Positions 12,350-24,375 are shown, numbered from the stretch's first letter. The stretch: DNA of 64,000 nt from Scleroderma bovista (GCA_037178675.1 JAYMGJ010000040.1:211511-275510), one strand, 5' to 3'. Numbers and translations are program-made. The notes: a model not told the origin generated them from the letters alone.

Positions 12350-13471
12350 CTACAGTTTTGCCGTGGGGGCTCGCTCATCTGCAGCTACCGCATCGATGAT
12401 CTCGTCGACCGTGCGAATTACCCACCCCGTGCCCTCGTCGCTCGATAAATACTTGTCTTCATCGTTCAAGACGTTCTCGTATCGGGCTTTCAACAACCCG
12501 AACACATGGCTCGTAAGTTGTGGTGCAAACTTTCCTTCTGCACGAAGCGCAGCAATTGCGACGACTGAACCCAGCGCCCGAGTCAGATTACCCTGCTGTG
12601 GCCCTTCTTGCGGCAAAGGGGACAGGATCGTGCCATACGCCTGAATGATGAACACTAATGAAGGGCTTATTTAGCAATCATGAGCCCATGTACACGAGGC
12701 GATGTGATGAGATTGTTGGAATAGATAAGGGCCACGGGGTAATAGGGAACGAACACGCACTGATGAAATCAGGATGAAGTGCCCCTAATTTGTTGTACAA
12801 CTTGACGGCATGAGGCTCATAGATTGATTTCCACAAAACCATGCCTCTTTCGATGGTCGCCTCGATGTTCTGAGGCTTAGCATCCCTGTATATGCAAGGA
12901 AAGAAAACAACGCCAGCGTTCTATGCACCCACGTCTGGCATTCACACACGCACATACCTGGCGGCATGCTTTCGCAGAGCAGCGTACACATCGTCTTCGA
13001 TCGCCTCCCTCAAGCCCGTCAACGAGTTGATGATCTAGTATGGTCAGCATATGTAGCCACCTGAATTGCCAAGAGAGTTACCCTCGGTACGCCAACGAAG
13101 ATGACACTCTTCAGAGCTGCTTCCCGCATAATGGCAGCCTTGTCGACAGCTTCCGTAAAGCTTCGGCGTGTTTCAGCCGAACTCGGGTCGCTCCTGGTGA
13201 CGAATCTGTACAGATGTCCGATGGCAGCTGGATGGTTAGTGGTGAGGAGGGTGCATGTCTGTCATCTCGGATGTTCGCCAGTCGACTGCAGAGAAGGATG
13301 GGTCGTACTCACCGAGAGTACGAGCCAGCCGTTTTCGGCGTTTCGCTGCCTGGCGGCGTTCAGTGTACGTGTAAATAGGCCATGAAGCCGCTCAACAGGC
13401 GGACTTGGCCATACTTTGGGGTTGCGCAGTGTCAAGAGCTGTTTGACGACAGGTGGAAGGGTCTTCACCAT
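12350..13471 (-). CDS. AhpD-like (carboxymuconolactone decarboxylase fold) protein
   Basis: A multi-exon minus-strand gene reads from MVKTLPPVVKQLL to a stop at 12350. Exon 1 (13471-13313) joins across a 54-nt intron to STCTLLTTNHPAAIGHLYRF. Then come MREAALKSVIFVGVPR, IINSLTGLREAI, a segment on WKSIYEPHAVKLYNKLG, and a long final exon from MFIIQAYGTILSPL. This order matches the fungal AhpD-like family, an all-helical fold related to peroxidase partners. The CxxC pair of true AhpD is not seen; only one cysteine is evident near the first junction, so thiol peroxidase chemistry is doubtful. The gene converges on the DUF6593 gene. The start codon is the least certain part. Confidence 0.72.
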
Positions 13472-13876
13472 GTCCGTTGGGAGGTAAAACGGCGTCTTGC
13501 CAGAAGTTCGGTTGTTTGCTCTCGCCGTGCTCCTTATGGAGAATGGAGATTAGTACGAGCAAGGTATTATTGCCCACAGTTGGTAACAACGTGTGCAGCC
13601 TCATCGTTGTTGCAAGGGGCCGACGATATTCGCATCATGTTCCTCGAGGGGTAAATCACACAAAACACTTGGCATTGGAAAATCGACGGTCTTGTTCAAC
13701 AAGAACTACCAGCGCGAGATGAGACGGCATCGCGGAAATGAAGGGGATACATGAAAATAAAAGCGATAGGGACGTGGCGGAAAGAAGGCCACAGGGAAAA
13801 TACAACCCAGTCTAGCAAGTAAATGAGGGTATATGTATATGCGTTCCGCAGTATGTGAAGGTACTGATGGGAATGC
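13472..13876. other. Gap between AhpD-like gene and GH128 gene
   Basis: About 400 bases between two minus-strand genes: upstream of the AhpD-like start and downstream of the GH128 stop. A 70-codon minus ORF overlaps the AhpD start in another frame and looks like a shadow. Confidence 0.5.
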
Positions 13877-15151
13877 TTAACCAAAGTAAGTGTAAGCAAG
13901 CGCAGTTGGGTTATTGTTGCTGAGGAGCGAATTGGCTGTGTTAACGCCCTGGAGGTCATTCATAACACCTGCCAAGCGGGTGAGGTCATATCAAAGCACA
14001 AACCAGCGCATGAGGTATTTACCGAATGGGAAAGCGACTTCGAGCCAAGGAGTGTTGTTGACGAAGTTGGTCATCGTGCCAGCGAATCCCCATACTTCAT
14101 CCATCGAAGCCTGTCCACCTGATCCACTGAAGTTCTGGTCAGCAAATTCGGTAATCCAGACGGGCAAGTTGTAAGTGCTGTGGAGGGTGGTGGCATAATC
14201 AATGACAGCTTGGGCATCTGTGGTGTAGGCGTGGAAAGCGATCGCGTCGAACTGGGGAGATGATTATTAGCACTGGTCCGAGGAAGACATATAGAACACC
14301 CACATGGCAGCCAGAGCAAGCGGCAAAGAACTGCTGGTACCAGTCCAGGCCAGTTTGGGAATTAGTACAAGCAGGGGAGATCAACTTGTAGCCTTTATAC
14401 TGGAGAGGATTGATGTATGTTTGCCACATGTTAGCACCATCAGCGGGACTCATGTTAGACTGGCTAGGCTCGTTAGGCCTGGAGGAACAATGAGTGCATG
14501 AAACTGGGTGCGAAGGGAAGTGCATACTCGTTCATACCGAGGACCCAGTTGGCGTAGCCTTCGACAACCAAGTTCTGGAAATCGGAGATCTGATTGTAGC
14601 CCCAAAGCATGGGAATACCCTGTAAACCCAATGAGGAAGCCTGAGTGGGAATGTAGGGGCTCCAGGTATAGATGCTAAAATGATGCGTGAGACTGTCAGA
14701 AGTAAATGTTGGAGAGTGATCCATACTAGCCGACATTGGGGAGCGAAGCAAAGTTGGTCAAGTAGTCGCTATCCCCGTTGGGCCAAGCGAGACCCCATTT
14801 TTTGCCACTGGAGTTGCCGCCACTACTGGGGGTGGAACTAGGAAGGGGGGCGGACGAGGTATAGGCTGGCGCGGGAGTGGAAGGCGAAGAAGTGGACGCC
14901 GGAGAGACAGCAGGCGGAGGGGGGGTGGGGGATGAGGGCGAAGGGGTGGCAGGAGGCTTAGGCTGGCAACGTTTGTTGTTGGAAGAAACGGTGTCGCGTC
15001 TCCTCTTAGCAACGGCGTCGTGACCACGGACGTGACGGGCTACATGGGACCGATCGACGGTAAGCGCATTGACCGAGCCGGGGCCAGAGCAAAGAACGAC
15101 GAGGGTAACAGAGACCAAGGCAAATAGATTGACGAGTTTAATTCCAGCCAT
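13877..15151 (-). CDS. Secreted glycoside hydrolase family 128 (beta-1,3-glucanase-like)
   Basis: The protein begins with a hydrophobic signal peptide (LVNLFALVSVTLVVLCSG). A Pro/Ser/Thr-rich linker of about 90 residues follows, then the Asl1/GH128 barrel. It starts at KKWGLAWPNGDSDYL, continues as YTWSPYIP, and includes GIPMLWGYNQ, the acid/base strand WVLGMNEPNEPSQSNMSP, the DAIAFHAY strand and the nucleophile strand VWITEFA. It ends with a short exon finishing TALAYTYFG. GH128 enzymes cut beta-1,3-glucan, and both catalytic glutamates (in NEPN and ITEF) are present. At least five introns interrupt it. It likely acts outside the cell or on its own wall. The linker is unusually long. Confidence 0.88.
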
Positions 15152-15685
15152 ATCTAAGCTCGCTGCGGAGGAGAAAGCAGAGGGGAAGAAAGGGCGTCAA
15201 GCTGGGGAAGAAAGAGACAAGAGAGGGTATAAAACGTACTCTGCAGTTAATGAAGGGCGGGTATAGAGGGACGGTTATTGAGGGAGCGTGGGGCGGAAGG
15301 AGCGTTAGGCTCGATGGGCAGAACGACGACGGGGACGGAGAAGAAAACGGACAATGCAGGGTTTTATCGAACACGCTTATATAAGCGCTCACACACTTGC
15401 CAGAGAAATATTAAACAAACCGCAGCTCGTTGTCGTCGTCGTCGTCGTCGTCGACACCGCCAGATGCTTTTATGATGTAAATTAGTGGCCATCTCCTCCT
15501 CGTGTGCAGGAGGAATGTCATAGAAACACGAGTTTTGAGGGTGCATCATGTGTAATGAGCCTTGCCCGCTGATATACAAAAGGAGGTCTCTTTTTTTTTT
15601 TCTCTTTTTTTCTCCAACCCCCAAGTTTGACACGAAGAAATCGGTTCATCCATCGTTCATCCCCCTCACAAGCTCATCTCCCCAG
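15152..15685. other. Divergent intergenic region with simple repeats
   Basis: This region separates the GH128 gene (minus) and the RRM gene (plus). It contains a (GTC)n tract near 15432-15455 and a T/C-rich leader at 15592-15640 just before the RRM start. Short ORFs here are repeat artefacts. Confidence 0.55.
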
Positions 15686-16835
15686 ATGTCCGACGCCCAA
15701 GCCGCCCCAGTCACTGAAAATGGCGTGCCTCCGGCTGCGCAAGGCCCTCTCGTCGAAGAAGCCCCGGGCTTCAAGGTACCGTTCTTGCCTCCAATTCATC
15801 AGCGATCACTCATCAAATCAATTCCCCAGGTCTTCATTGGAAACCTTGCGTACTCCACCACGGATGAAGGGCTGAAGACGTTCTTTGCGTCCGTGCAGAG
15901 CGACATGTCCGTCTTACCCCCTTTGGTGACCCCGCTCCCCCCACTCACCCCTACTTTCAGTATTTCTGTTCAGGTCATCAAGCGTGGCCCCAAATCCGCA
16001 GGCTATGGCTTCGTCGCCGTGTCCAGCGCAGAGGCTGCGCAGCAGGCAATCGAAACCCTCGCCGGCCAGGAACTCGATGGCCGCAAGGTCATTGTCGAGA
16101 TTGCCAAACCGGCCGATCAGAAGGACAAAGAAAAAAATGATAGGAGGACAAGACGGCGGCCAGGCAGGCGCGGCAGCAAACCCGTGCCAGGCGAGGTCAC
16201 CGAGGCAGAAGCAAACGGCGACATCGCCAAGGCAGATGACGCCGATGCTGTTCCACAATCCAGTGAAGCAGCTAAGCCGAAGAAGAAAAAGAAGACCAAC
16301 GTATGTTCATTCTTCCGATCCTCACTCAGATCGCCGCTCATTCCGTTTGCCGCAGCGTAAACCTAAGCGCAGGGCCGTCTCTGCTGACGCTGCTCCGGAT
16401 GCTGCTGGGGAACCATACGCTGTGGATGCCACTGCAGATGCCCTTGCTGCTGACGCTCCTCAAGCCCCTAACAAGAGCCGTCCACGCAGGAAGTTCTACC
16501 GTCCTCGCCCTCGGCGACCAATCGGTGAGGACCCCGTTGGCGAACCATCCAAGACCATGTTGTTCGTCGCTAATCTCGGTTTCAATATCGACGATGAGGG
16601 ACTGTCCGCACTGTTCACTGATGCTGACATCGACGTCGTCTCTGCTCGTGTTGTTCGCAGGAGATGGGAACCCAGGAAAAGCAAGGGCTATGGCTTTGTT
16701 GATGTTGGCAGCGAGGAACAGCAGCAGAAGGCAATCGAGGCCCTTCAAGGCAAAGAAGTTGGGGGCCGTACCATTGCCGTCAAGATTGCTGTCAGCACTC
16801 ACAGGGCAGATGAAGCTGATGCTCCTGCGTCTTAA
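15686..16835 (+). CDS. Two-RRM RNA-binding protein
   Basis: Four exons (15686-15775, 15830-15906, 15961-16300, 16356-16835) sum to 329 codons. RRM1 has the RNP2-like VFIGNLAY and RNP1-like SAGYGFVAV. A basic, lysine-rich linker (RRTRRRPGRRG, PKKKKKTN) and an Ala/Asp-rich stretch follow. RRM2 has MLFVANLGF and KSKGYGFVDV. The architecture fits a nuclear or nucleolar RNA or single-strand nucleic-acid binder, but I cannot name an orthologue. A strong pyrimidine-rich leader precedes the ATG, common in well-expressed fungal genes. Intron 2 (54 nt) is a multiple of three and stop-free, so the reading frame continues through it. Confidence 0.9.
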
Positions 16836-17114
16836 CTGGCCCTCCCATATGATCGTATCGCCCAGATCCCCTTGACTTCACTTTTTTGTTTGACGCATGT
16901 TCAATTTTGGGTGACTCCTCTGCCCGACTTAGTATTTGTTCTTTCACTAAGTTCCTCCGCGTTTAAGTCAAGTTTTTTTTTTCACTTGTTGGCGGTCTGG
17001 TGCCGTTTTCTTCAGCAAACTTGTAGTGTCGCTGTAGTCAACTTGTATGCGACCATTGTTCCCCTTTAATATGGACACCGTTCGGTCCTTGAACTTTGTG
17101 CGACTCAATTCATT

Positions 17115-18344
17115 ATGTCTGACGAGGAAGATTACCTTTCAGACAAATTTCTCGTCGACCCATCAAAGACCACCCAGCCAAAAACTTACACGCAGAAACG
17201 CCAGCAAGCTTTGAAAGAGGGTCGCCTTAAGAGTCTTCAAAACCAAGCCAAGAGTCGTCGGCAGCGCGAACAAGAGTCCAGAGAGGATGGCCTCAGCAAA
17301 AGTCTTTTCGAGCGCGCAAAGCTTGACAACGATGCGGGAGCGAACAAAGCTCTTGGCATCATGATGAAGATGGGCTTCCAGCTAGGCCAGTCTCTGGGGA
17401 AACCCGAGGACATCCCACCAACCGACGTGGTTTCCCTACCTGATACACCACGTCCATCTGTACCGGAGGACTCCCGATCTCACTCGCAGGCCGCCGAAAC
17501 GCGGGGAGAGAAACACAAATCCGAACCACTACCGCTAAGCGAATGGACAGGTTCGTTCCTACTTTGCGTTCAAGCGTGTCTACAAACACTCTAAGTTGAA
17601 TGATAGGTAAGAAAGGAATCGGCCTGGGGAAACGCCCCAGATCACCCGGTGCGTCCGAGCGCATCGCCAAAATGGTGAAGATGGCCGAGGAATCAAAGCA
17701 GGAGAACTTCAGGGACCGTTCCCGACGGGAGTACGAGGAGAGGCATGCCGAATCACGCCTCGTCCTTGCTCAGCGGACGTGTTCTAATCTGGACGAGAAA
17801 GCGGGCATTACTGTGCGTATATCCACTCCCTTCGAATTGATCTCGTGTTCATGGCCTTTCTTCTCTGCGTATCCAGTTTAATGTCTTCTGGATAAACCCC
17901 AACATCACCGAGACGATCCCATTGGAACTGATGAACCTATGTTCGGAACCAATCTCGCTCGCGCCCGTTACTGGGGGGAGCAGCGAAACCACGCGCCTTC
18001 GCAACCAAATGCGAGCAGATGCATTAGTTCCTCTGAGCAGTGCTTATGACGATGACGAAGATGAAGTACTTGATCGTTCGTCTCCCACAGCACAAATACA
18101 AGGAGAACTCATGCCCGAAACGGTTGAAGAGGCCATGCACTTTCTGCAGTTGGGGGTCAGCTGTCTTATCTTGTCATTTGCATGAAGACTGACGCAACCT
18201 ATTCAGCCTCGCGACAGACTGAACCTAGTGCTTACATACCTACGAGAGAAGTACGTGTATTGTTTTTGGTGTGGAATACAGTATCAGGACGAAGACGACA
18301 TGAGGCAACACTGTCCAGGAAGTGAGGAAGAAGATCACGATTAG
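17115..18344 (+). CDS. GPATCH11: G-patch domain protein 11 homologue
   Basis: Four exons (17115-17550, 17607-17812, 17877-18155, 18207-18344) sum to 353 codons. The N-terminus MSDEEDYLSDKFL and a basic coiled region (KRQQALKEGRLKSLQ) lead into the G-patch, which starts ALGIMMKMGFQLGQSLGK and resumes after the intron as KKGIGLGKRP. A helical segment and the diagnostic C-terminal zinc motif follow: YCFWCGIQYQDEDDM ending CPGSEEEDHD. This full order is that of GPATCH11/CCDC75, a conserved nuclear protein. G-patches usually activate DEAH helicases in splicing or ribosome assembly; the helicase partner here is not known. Confidence 0.92.
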
Positions 18345-18584
18345 CTCCGAATGTCAGGTCCGTGGAAACAGTAGCTTATTCCAGTTGAGACATACAATAT
18401 AATGGGAATATGGTGGTGTACAGATGGAGTCCAGGGAGCATAAGAATCAGGGAACGTCTTAAGTAAGGCTATTACATAGGATAAAAGAACAATGTCCGTC
18501 CCAGTAAGGGGAATCTTTTCCGATCTAAAAGAACATCCACGGCCAATTGAAGAAGGAAGAACAGATAAAGGAACATGTGCGCGT

Positions 18585-19238
18585 TCATTGTAGTGAGATC
18601 AATGACGGGAGGGCTATCGTTTCAGGTCTCTCAACGGGATCTCTGTGGGTGAACGCGGCTACTGTTGGGGAATTCTGGGGTGTCCTGCGGCGCAAGTACG
18701 ACGAGATGGGAGTACTGGCGGGGTCCTCCCTTTCGCTCTTGGGGAACCGGAGAGGGGAGGGCCTACGTCGGGGAGGCGACGACGACGGTTTATGAGATGA
18801 GGACTAGACATGCTATCAGTAACATGATTCAAATGAAGACTTTGACTTACTTCGCCATTTGGGTCTTCTTTGTGACTATTGAGGGAGGTCTTGCTAAGTT
18901 TTTTTGCCAAGGATGCCTGCAGTGGCCATCAGCGAGGGACCTATTATTCAGAAGGACGATCTTACGACAGCGGGCATGTACGGAGTATACCTGGCAACCT
19001 TTGAACGGGTTGAAGGGTAGCGCCTATCGACGTCCAGATCGCGGGGTAACACATCAGAGGGGAGGCTGAAAGTCGATGATGTGGGACTATGGTCTCGATT
19101 TGAGCTTCCGAGAGAGGAAACTGATGAACAGGATCCCGAGCGGGATCGACTGGCTGAGATACATGATTTGGGGGGGTTGAGATCGCTGTCGAGGCCGAGG
19201 GACGCCATGAGTTCGATGAAGGAAGGAAGGGCAGGCAT
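18585..19238 (-). CDS. Ser/Arg-rich basidiomycete protein of unknown function
   Basis: I propose three exons. The first, MPALPSFIELMASLGL onward, is Ser-rich and ends near YMPAV. A middle exon holds KKLSKTSLNSHKEDPNGE. The last is rich in Ser, Pro and Arg (PISSYLRRRTPQNSPTV) and stops at 18585. The initial hydrophobic-acidic helix (PSFIELMASLGL) resembles a short interaction motif. The rest looks disordered with many possible phosphosites. I recognise no domain. Splice consensus and phase support it, and the last exon stays open for about 70 codons in the chosen frame. It converges on GPATCH11. Confidence 0.5.
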
Positions 19239-19651
19239 AGGATGAGGACAGCCTGGAATGTCTCGAGACGAGCAGTTATAAGGCGCAGTCTTGGATACGC
19301 CCCACGGTTGTCAGCAGTCGTCGCATACCTTGTGTTGTACTTGGTTGGGCGTAGATCTCTTCACCTCCTGCTTGCACAGGCTAACAATATAAAATTGGTC
19401 GGCAAGGCGATCCTCCTGGTAGCTGGAGCACAGGCAACTGAATCTTTCACCATCGCAACTGCTCGATCCCAAAATGCATGGACAATGGATGTTGAGACCT
19501 CGAGACCCCGGGCATCCAACGATCTCGATGGGAGGCATGAGCTGAAGTAGTGTGTTGCTCGCATTTGCCATTGAAATATATTGACTGTGGCAGTACTTTA
19601 ACAATATCTACTTCGTGTCACAGCGGTGTCACGTCACAAGCCACTCTTGCC
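19239..19651. other. Divergent promoter region, no gene seen
   Basis: About 410 bases between the Ser-rich gene (minus) and RPB12 (plus). Overlapping ORFs on both strands show no conserved pattern. Confidence 0.5.
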
Positions 19652-19957
19652 ATGAATCAGCCAAGTGCCCCAAACGCAGGTGGTGCTGAGTTCGCACCTA
19701 GACCGCGTCAAGATATGGAGTACATTTGTGCTGGTGCGCACATCCACCGTCCACTGTGACACCTGTTGTTTGACCGGGCCATTCCTAGATTGTGGTGCGA
19801 AGAATGAGATAAAATCTAGAGAGCCCATTCGTTGTCGAGAATGCGGTCATCGCATCATGTACAAGAAAAGAACCAAGAGGAGTAAGCATTGTCTGATGCT
19901 CCCCCTGTTGACGCATGGCCGACCATTTGTGCAGTGGTTCAGTTTGAGGCCAGATAA
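19652..19957 (+). CDS. RPB12: RNA polymerase I/II/III common subunit RPABC4
   Basis: Three exons (19652-19733, 19789-19881, 19935-19957) give 65 residues. After a short disordered N-terminus comes [15 protein letters not shown], then [18 protein letters not shown] and the invariant ending MVQFEAR. Two CxxC pairs form the zinc site (CADC and CREC). Sequence and length match the shared small subunit Rpb12/Rpc10, which contacts Rpb3 and helps assemble all three nuclear RNA polymerases. The last exon is only 23 bases but is fixed by phase and by the family ending. Confidence 0.97.
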
Positions 19958-20027
19958 CCTCGTGAGGGTTCTCTTCGACAAGAGATACATGGAACGACGA
20001 CTACTGTAGGACTACACCGGTTAACCG

Positions 20028-20045
20028 TATATATATATATATATA
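20028..20045. repeat. (TA)n dinucleotide tract
   Basis: A run of alternating T and A lies between the convergent RPB12 and second DUF6593 genes. It is a simple microsatellite. Confidence 0.8.
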
Positions 20046-20111
20046 CCAACATTAGCTTGGAGACAATGATACTGTATGTGACAACATCGGAGTTCATCTT
20101 AGGAACTAACC

Positions 20112-20856
20112 TCACCACCGACCATGTTGCTTGAACCACAAGTTGAGAAAGCATGTCACTATAATTCGTTCGAGGATGTTGGCGCAACGCGGTGCAATTT
20201 TGAGCAATCTTTCTTCCCCAGACCAAGTTGCTACATGTCTGTCCTTAGAATCGACGCACTAAGCACAATGGTTTCATTGGTCCACGCCGATCAAATGCCA
20301 TTGGAGGTTAACTTACAAATAAGTTATGGCTGTTCTCTCCGATCTTCCACTTGTACTCATTTCCGGAAACTTTGAATCTTCTCGACCTGGAAGTGTTTCA
20401 CTCACCGCCAAATTGACACCACGGAAATGACGTACTGGCTAGTGGAATTCTTGACCCTCCGTAAGTCTTTAATTGAAACCTTGGAGAAACACAAATCAGC
20501 ACCCCAAGGATCTCTTATCACATCGTCAGTCACTAACCTCATCGACACCGAACCATATCGTTGCATGTGCATCTGATGACCATTCGATCCGTCCAGCGGT
20601 CTCCCACAGGAGTGCATCTAGATTTTTTCTTTGGAGGGTTGTCGTAGGGCTGGTATGACCAGGTGTAGGATGGCAGAACTAGAATGGTACGTTAGAGACA
20701 GTCGCCCCAGACGCTGGTAGAGGGGAGACGCACCCTATAGACCTCCAGTCGCTCTGGAGAGCTTTCGATAACCTGGTATACACGGAAGTTCCGAGTATCG
20801 ACATTGACATCAGTGCTGTAGAGGAATCGGAGGGCGATGTCACTGGACTGGGCCAT
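20112..20856 (-). CDS. DUF6593-family protein (second copy)
   Basis: Five exons (20856-20734, 20678-20538, 20479-20436, 20386-20317, 20243-20112) sum to 170 codons. Family features are visible: MAQSSDIALRFLYS, TTLQRKNLDALLWETAGRIE, ATIWFGVDEVSIKDLRR, the core strand RRFKVSGNEYKWKIG, and DRHVATWSGEERL before a C-terminal hydrophobic helix. It is a different subtype from the copy at 11.2 kb and shares only the fold signature. No function is known to me. No signal peptide is present. Exon phases agree throughout, which makes the model strong despite small exons. Confidence 0.85.
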
Positions 20857-22426
20857 TTTGCTTGGGCGGTGAGAGCGAGACTTGCGTCGACAGGTTGGCG
20901 CTTGGCAGATGGCCTATAAATCCTTCGATGCCCTTGGACGCTTTGGACCGATAAATTTCCAATCCAAGTTCCGAAAATTTTGTCCAAATGTCACTTGCGA
21001 CGGGTGGATGGCACCAGATGCAAATTGGGTCATCATCTACAGCACTTTGTGATAAGTACGTGATCTGGCCATTCTAACATGCGAGGTTCAGGAGTGCAGT
21101 GAGGTCATTCAGATGGTTTGATGGGCAGTCCGAACAGGTGCCGAGTAAAGACAGCGATGCCAGCGTACTAAAGCATCCGCGGGGTGTCCTGTAGAGATTT
21201 GCTTCGGTGCACAAGAGTGCCAGATGGGCCATTTCTCTTCGCGGGAACTGCTTCACGGGCAAGCGAATACTTTCAAGCATCACTGGGTGCACCACTTGAA
21301 TGAAAACTTTATTGCCGACAGGTGCGTAAGTATAAATCGTGATCCTGGCCGTTACATCACCATCCCATAAAATGTACTAGGTAGAAACCAAGGATATCAC
21401 TCGGAGGTCATTTCACAGAAACGCATCTGGACCACTCCAGGAAAATGTGGACCCACAAAGCGGCAAGTCTAAAATCTAAAAGATCTTGCGTGATGCGGGT
21501 TGATCGGGATTACCGCCATTGACCCCCTGCAAGAAGTAGTGACTACTGAGCTCACTCTCACGTCGCTGCAGGTTAAGGACGTTTATGATGGTCCCGCGTC
21601 TACAGGAAACGTATCTGGCCCTGAAACTAGGTGTCATGGTTGACTGCTGCCTGATTTTTTTTTCCAGCCTTGCTCCGTGCCGGTCAGTGTTAAGAACTTT
21701 CTTGCTCTTTGGTAGAACAAAGTTCCTGGGTAAAAGGAATAAAATAGATGGGGTAATTTGGCTAAATTCGCCTTGCAACCGTACTACGGGCGTGTACTGG
21801 TCAAAGTTTCATGACTCCCAAACACATCCAGCTCTTGAACTTCTTATCTGGACAAGGTAAGGTCCCTGGTTGAGGGGAGAAAACTAGTCTCGGTCCCAGA
21901 CGTTTTGGGTATCCGAACAAGTCCGGCGTTACCCAGAACCTACGTGCCCGGATGAATCCGGTTTCCTTGGTGTCGAGACTAGGAGAAAACATTTTTGAAA
22001 TGTAAATCTCAACATGCATATGTACAATCTTGGAATGGTCCTATCACAGTCCCATTTGTTCCTGATAAAACACAGGCGGCCCCGGTTTCTTCTCCACAGA
22101 GAGAGAGTTCAAGGTGACGAACCAACAAGCAGAGACAAGTCTGTTTCAAAAGCAGCGACCACCGGACATTATTACTAATCATGATTGGTCACTGTGGGGC
22201 CCGCATACGAGACATCCAACAACGAACATAACTGCATCACCCTCACATAAGATACACTGCACCTGTGTTCTTTTCAGCAACTTTACTTGGCTCCTTTCCC
22301 GTGGTATTCTGTTTGCAATGCCCAAGGAGCTTTCGAGAAGTCAGTCGAGAGAAGAAGAAGTAGTAGGCAATCTATATTCACTCATCGAACATTTGTCATT
22401 CATGATTGCTGGTACAGGACTCCGAG
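20857..22426. other. Gene-poor stretch of about 1.6 kb
   Basis: Small ORFs on both strands (for example 21074-21295 minus and 21585-21860 plus) show no family motif or splice structure. Around 21,880-21,985 there is a short imperfect inverted repeat built on CTAGTCTCG, too weak to call a mobile element. The last part is the leader and promoter of the bZIP gene. Confidence 0.45.
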
Positions 22427-24185
22427 ATGGAGTCTCATGCCGACCAGGAGAGCCCGAACCAGGGCCCAGGTAAGCCTGGCAGGAAGAAAAATCCAAAGTA
22501 AGAGCCGCTCATTACTAGCAGCGAATGAGTCACGACATCGAGCGCCTCGTAGTTCCCAGGCAGCCCGCAGAGACCAGAATCGCATCGCGCAGCGCGAGTT
22601 CCGTTTGCGAAAACAGCAAAAGGTGCTCCTTTCCTTCGCCAGCTCTCTTGCCTACTGATATCTTTGTTTTCAGATACGTGACCTCGAAGCCCGTGTAGAG
22701 CTCCTTTCAGCTTCGCAAGATGAGGCCCTCATCGACCTCAGGGCTATTCTAAGGGGTTGAGTCGTCCCTCTCTTCCTCAGTCGGCGTGTTCTTTTAACCC
22801 CTCTCCATTTACATTTTGAAGATCTGATGGCAGAAAATCTACACCTACGTAACTTACTCAAGAGTGTCTCTGGTTTTATCGGTGAGGGTGCAGGGGGCTT
22901 TGTGGCGAAAATGGGATGGGACATACACGATTTCCAGGCATTCCTTAACAAATCCGAAACTGATACAGCCTGGGAGAGTTTCCAGTCGCGAAGACACACA
23001 CAAAAGACAGCGCATTCAGATGGATCCACATCATCAGCTGTGGGGTCGCAAAGCGTGCCTGCTAAACGACTATCCGAGGATGACGCAGCACCGGGCCGCG
23101 CGAAGAAACTAAGAGGAATGAGTACGAATGAAGGTTCAGCAGAACGGCAAGATCCATATCCACTACTCATGCCTATGAGCACGACCGTCCCACCGCCGCC
23201 ACCCCCCGCAACGAACTCCCTGTACCCCTCCGCTGCGCGATCACCACAGGACAGTCTATTCTCCGACCTAATGCGCAATGGTCACGCCAACTCTCCTGTT
23301 TTCATGCCCCCTACACCTGGTTCATCTGGACACTACGGCACTTCATCAGCATCCAGTGCTTATTCATACTTGCCACAGATCAATTTAGTGGACCAGGGAA
23401 TGAATTCGTTGTCGTATACGTCTGCAAAGAGTGGAACAGCTCGTGGCCAAGCACGCATTCTATCCCAGACCAATACCGCGCCCGAAGAACCAGACGACGA
23501 AGAGGAGCTCATGGATCCGAAGAAGATCGAAGCCATGAAGTTGATTAGGTTGGTTCAGGTAATTCATTTCCTCCTGTTATCCTTCTAAACTCGCCTTTCA
23601 GGTATCACCTTGACAACTATGCAAGAAATAGCGCGTATTGCTTACCTTCCTCCCTACGACCGACGTTAGTGCAGAGGTGGGGTTTCATTTTAACATTCTA
23701 GTCACAGGTCTCATTGTTATCGCCAGGACTGTTAACCATGGTATTCTCCAATTGTTTTATATTTATCCCTGCTGACACTACGTAGAAAGCATAATTGATC
23801 GTATTGTTCATCCGGAGCTCCGTGATCGCATTATTCTGCTGCGAGGTAGTGCGCTCACCTATCGACATCGACTAAATTACTGATCCATCCACAGGACAAT
23901 TCTCCTTGGCAGATTGCTTGTTCGATTACAAGAAATCTGTGAAGATACACGGCGATGATGTCCTCGCCCATGCGAACTGGGAACTGACAGAGTGGTGGCT
24001 ACGGAAATATAGGTTGGCCTTGCCTCGCATGACGTGAAATGCATCCCTTTTGACATTTGTTCGACTATAGTTACTTGGTGGAAAGGGCAACGTTAGACAT
24101 TTGTAATCGCTGGAGGCGTGAGCGCGGAGAACCTGAGCTCAAGTCGTCAGACATCAGTGCGCAAGGTGAATCGCCAGCATCATAG
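22427..24185 (+). CDS. bZIP transcription factor, fungal AP-1 type with DUF3425
   Basis: The start MESHADQESPNQ leads into PGRKKNPN, then after an intron SQAARRDQNRIAQREFRLRK. The basic region is of the NxxAQxxFR fungal AP-1/Yap class. A leucine-rich zipper (IRDLEARVELLS, LMAENLHLRNLL) follows. The middle is Ser/Pro-rich with PPPPPPA and an acidic EEPDDEEELMDP. The C-terminus is the DUF3425 block: PELRDRIILLRG, FSLADCLFDYKKSVKIHG, ELTEWWLRKY and ICNRWRRERGEPELK. It should bind AP-1-like sites as a dimer in the nucleus. Such factors often govern stress or development, which is inference here. The gene has at least nine exons, several of them tiny near the 3' end. Confidence 0.9.
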
Positions 24186-24375
24186 CGGTGAGCTTTCCAG
24201 CACGGCAGGTTGAATATTAGGATGCGTTGCACACTTTTGAAGCCCAAATAATGTATATGTATATAACCCGAGTCTTCTGGTCTCTTCTCCATGAAGAGGA
24301 AATAATGACATGTATATATGGAGCTCCAACGCCTAGTGCGATTCTTTTCCGAGAGAAGAAGCATCGTGGTCTCCT

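Noticed and set aside
21880..21985. Short inverted repeat (CTAGTCTCG) that might be a miniature element
   Set aside because: The match is about 9 bases and imperfect beyond that, too short to be convincing.
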